Origin: Fusibacter sp. A1 | Lineage (GTDB): Bacteria > Bacillota > Clostridia > Peptostreptococcales > Acidaminobacteraceae | NCBI RefSeq assembly: GCF_004125825.1 | Contig: NZ_QQWI01000006.1 | Coordinates: 186,001 to 250,000, forward strand | Length of the DNA: 64,000 nt | Reading direction: 5' to 3' | In this document: piece after piece, positions 63,086 to 64,000 of the stretch | How positions within the stretch are numbered: the first letter of the stretch is position 1 | Layout of the letters: the number at the start of each line of letters is the position of its first letter | Translations under genes and position numbers: made by a program | The notes under the pieces: model-generated | What the model was told of the DNA's origin: nothing | The model's input: the letters and a program-made list of their open reading frames with translations, nothing else | Databases searched by the model: none

Positions 63086-64000
63086 CTACCTTTTTAACTC
63101 TTTCAATCTCCATGGACATTCGTTTCCGTTCGTTCCATATTTACATCTTGGCTTGCAGTGGTAGCAGACATTCACACTCTCGCCCGCTATGGCTTTGATT
63201 CCCCAGTTGGGATCTGCCAGTATCGCTCTTCCTAGGGCGACAAAATCGCAGTGACCCTCTTTGACCAGCTTTTCCGCTTGTTCAGGGTACCTGATGCCGA
63301 ACACACATGCTACCGGTATATCCGTGTGCCTTTTAATGACTGAACCCATATAGGTGATCTGTGAAAATTCGAAATCCGCTGGAACTTCGACATCGCCATA
63401 GACTATCCCAGACGAGACATTCAAAAGATCAACGCCTGCCCTTTCGAGCTCCTTCACAAAGATAATGTCCTCTTCGAAGGAAGGATCGTTCACTCCGTAT
63501 CTGTAACCTACCACAAAATCAGGACCGGTCGCTTCCCTTACCGCCTTTACGATTTCAATGCCAAGGCGCATCCTGTTCTCGAGTGTGCCCCCGTAGCCAT
63601 CTGTTCTTTTATTTGATTTGCTCGATGCGAACTGGCTAAGCAGGTATCCGTGCGCTCCATGGATCTCCACGCCGTCAAGTCCTGCGGTTTTAGCCCTTAC
63701 GGCAGCCTTTACAAAGGCTTCTTTCACTTCATTGATCTGCTCAAGTGTCATCTCAAGACACTCTTTGGCATCTGTTTTCAGGGGTGATGCTCCATAAACC
63801 ATAGGTCCTACCGATTTATCGCCTGCATGGACCAGCTGTACAAGGCTTAGCGATTTATTTTCACGGCATGCATCAGCCATCTTGATAAACTGCGGGATAT
63901 GCGCATCGTCCCACAGCCCAAGTTCGGTGTCGCAAAGACGCCCCGACTTTAAAATGGCAGTCGCCTCTATCACGATCACACCTGCGCCGCCCTTGGCCCT
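63086..64000 (-). CDS. NADH:flavin oxidoreductase (old yellow enzyme family), N-terminus cut
   Basis: At least 304 residues are present, open to the window edge (RAKGGAGVIVIEATA at the cut). FMN-barrel motifs include VQLVHAGDKS, GVEIHGAHGYLLSQF (active-site His pair), SNKRTDGYGGTLENR, and FVALGRAILADPNW. A C-terminal cysteine set (VCYHCKPRCKYGTNGNEC) has C-x2-C-x3-C-x8-C spacing, like the Fe-S site of dienoyl-CoA reductase-type enzymes but slightly shorter. No FAD/NAD domain follows. It reduces activated double bonds; the natural substrate is unknown. Confidence 0.9.
   Translation of the reverse strand, partial: RAKGGAGVIVIEATAILKSGRLCDTELGLWDDAHIPQFIKMADACRENKSLSLVQLVHAGDKSVGPMVYGASPLKTDAKECLEMTLEQINEVKEAFVKAAVRAKTAGLDGVEIHGAHGYLLSQFASSKSNKRTDGYGGTLENRMRLGIEIVKAVREATGPDFVVGYRYGVNDPSFEEDIIFVKELERAGVDLLNVSSGIVYGDVEVPADFEFSQITYMGSVIKRHTDIPVACVFGIRYPEQAEKLVKEGHCDFVALGRAILADPNWGIKAIAGESVNVCYHCKPRCKYGTNGNECPWRLKELKR

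Overview
The window looks like a chromosomal stretch from a motile, anaerobic-type member of the Clostridia (Firmicutes). The evidence is strong AGGAGG ribosome sites before almost every gene, a T-box leader on valS, an adenine riboswitch on add, a sigma-54 enhancer-binding protein, a dCache chemotaxis receptor, c-di-GMP enzymes, peptidases and a stalk/S-layer type of cell-surface protein. GC content is moderate. A Fusibacter-like organism is a guess only. No rRNA, tRNA, CRISPR array, phage or intact IS element was seen.

Layout. 1-508 is the start of a YesM-like sensor kinase. 730-6472 is a four-gene alpha-galactoside operon (TetR, GPH symporter, GH36, GT-B-like protein). 6520-12240 holds a chemotaxis receptor, a TipA-type MerR regulator with a 19-bp-spacer promoter, two tandem micro-ORFs, an X2-repeat surface protein and an isoaspartyl methyltransferase. 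12313-15535 is a divergent GH2/TetR pair with mirrored promoters and two matching operators. 15708-20066 holds membrane and small hypothetical proteins and a YoaP-like acetyltransferase. 20179-26290 is a probable sigma-54 regulon: M20 amidohydrolase and YfcC transporter on one side, EamA exporter and PepT on the other, divergent -24/-12 promoters between them, and the activator gene at the end. 26458-33756 has an unknown membrane protein, a VOC protein, a divergent pair of secreted SGNH hydrolases and a frameshifted S-layer-like gene. 34148-38706 has an AraC/BtrH-like pair, an MFS exporter, AIM24 and DUF523.

38805-40214 is a non-coding array of direct repeats about 448 bp long with strong internal hairpins. 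Next to it lies the most unusual gene, at 40217-42682: a C39-like lipoprotein that runs in frame, past an amber stop, into a circularly permuted oligopeptide-binding protein. 42775-46708 holds a zinc-ribbon protein, an ABC exporter and adenosine deaminase under an adenine riboswitch. 47054-55275 is rich in signalling proteins (GGDEF, response regulator, HD-GYP, HD) with a TauE/SafE permease and an Xaa-Pro aminopeptidase. 55422-62438 has an MFS transporter, a small kinase-like protein, an AlkZ/AlkX-type winged-helix protein, a PPP-type phosphatase and valyl-tRNA synthetase with its T-box. The window ends inside an old-yellow-enzyme gene.

All calls come from reading the sequence. Family names rest on recognised motifs, and no database search was run.
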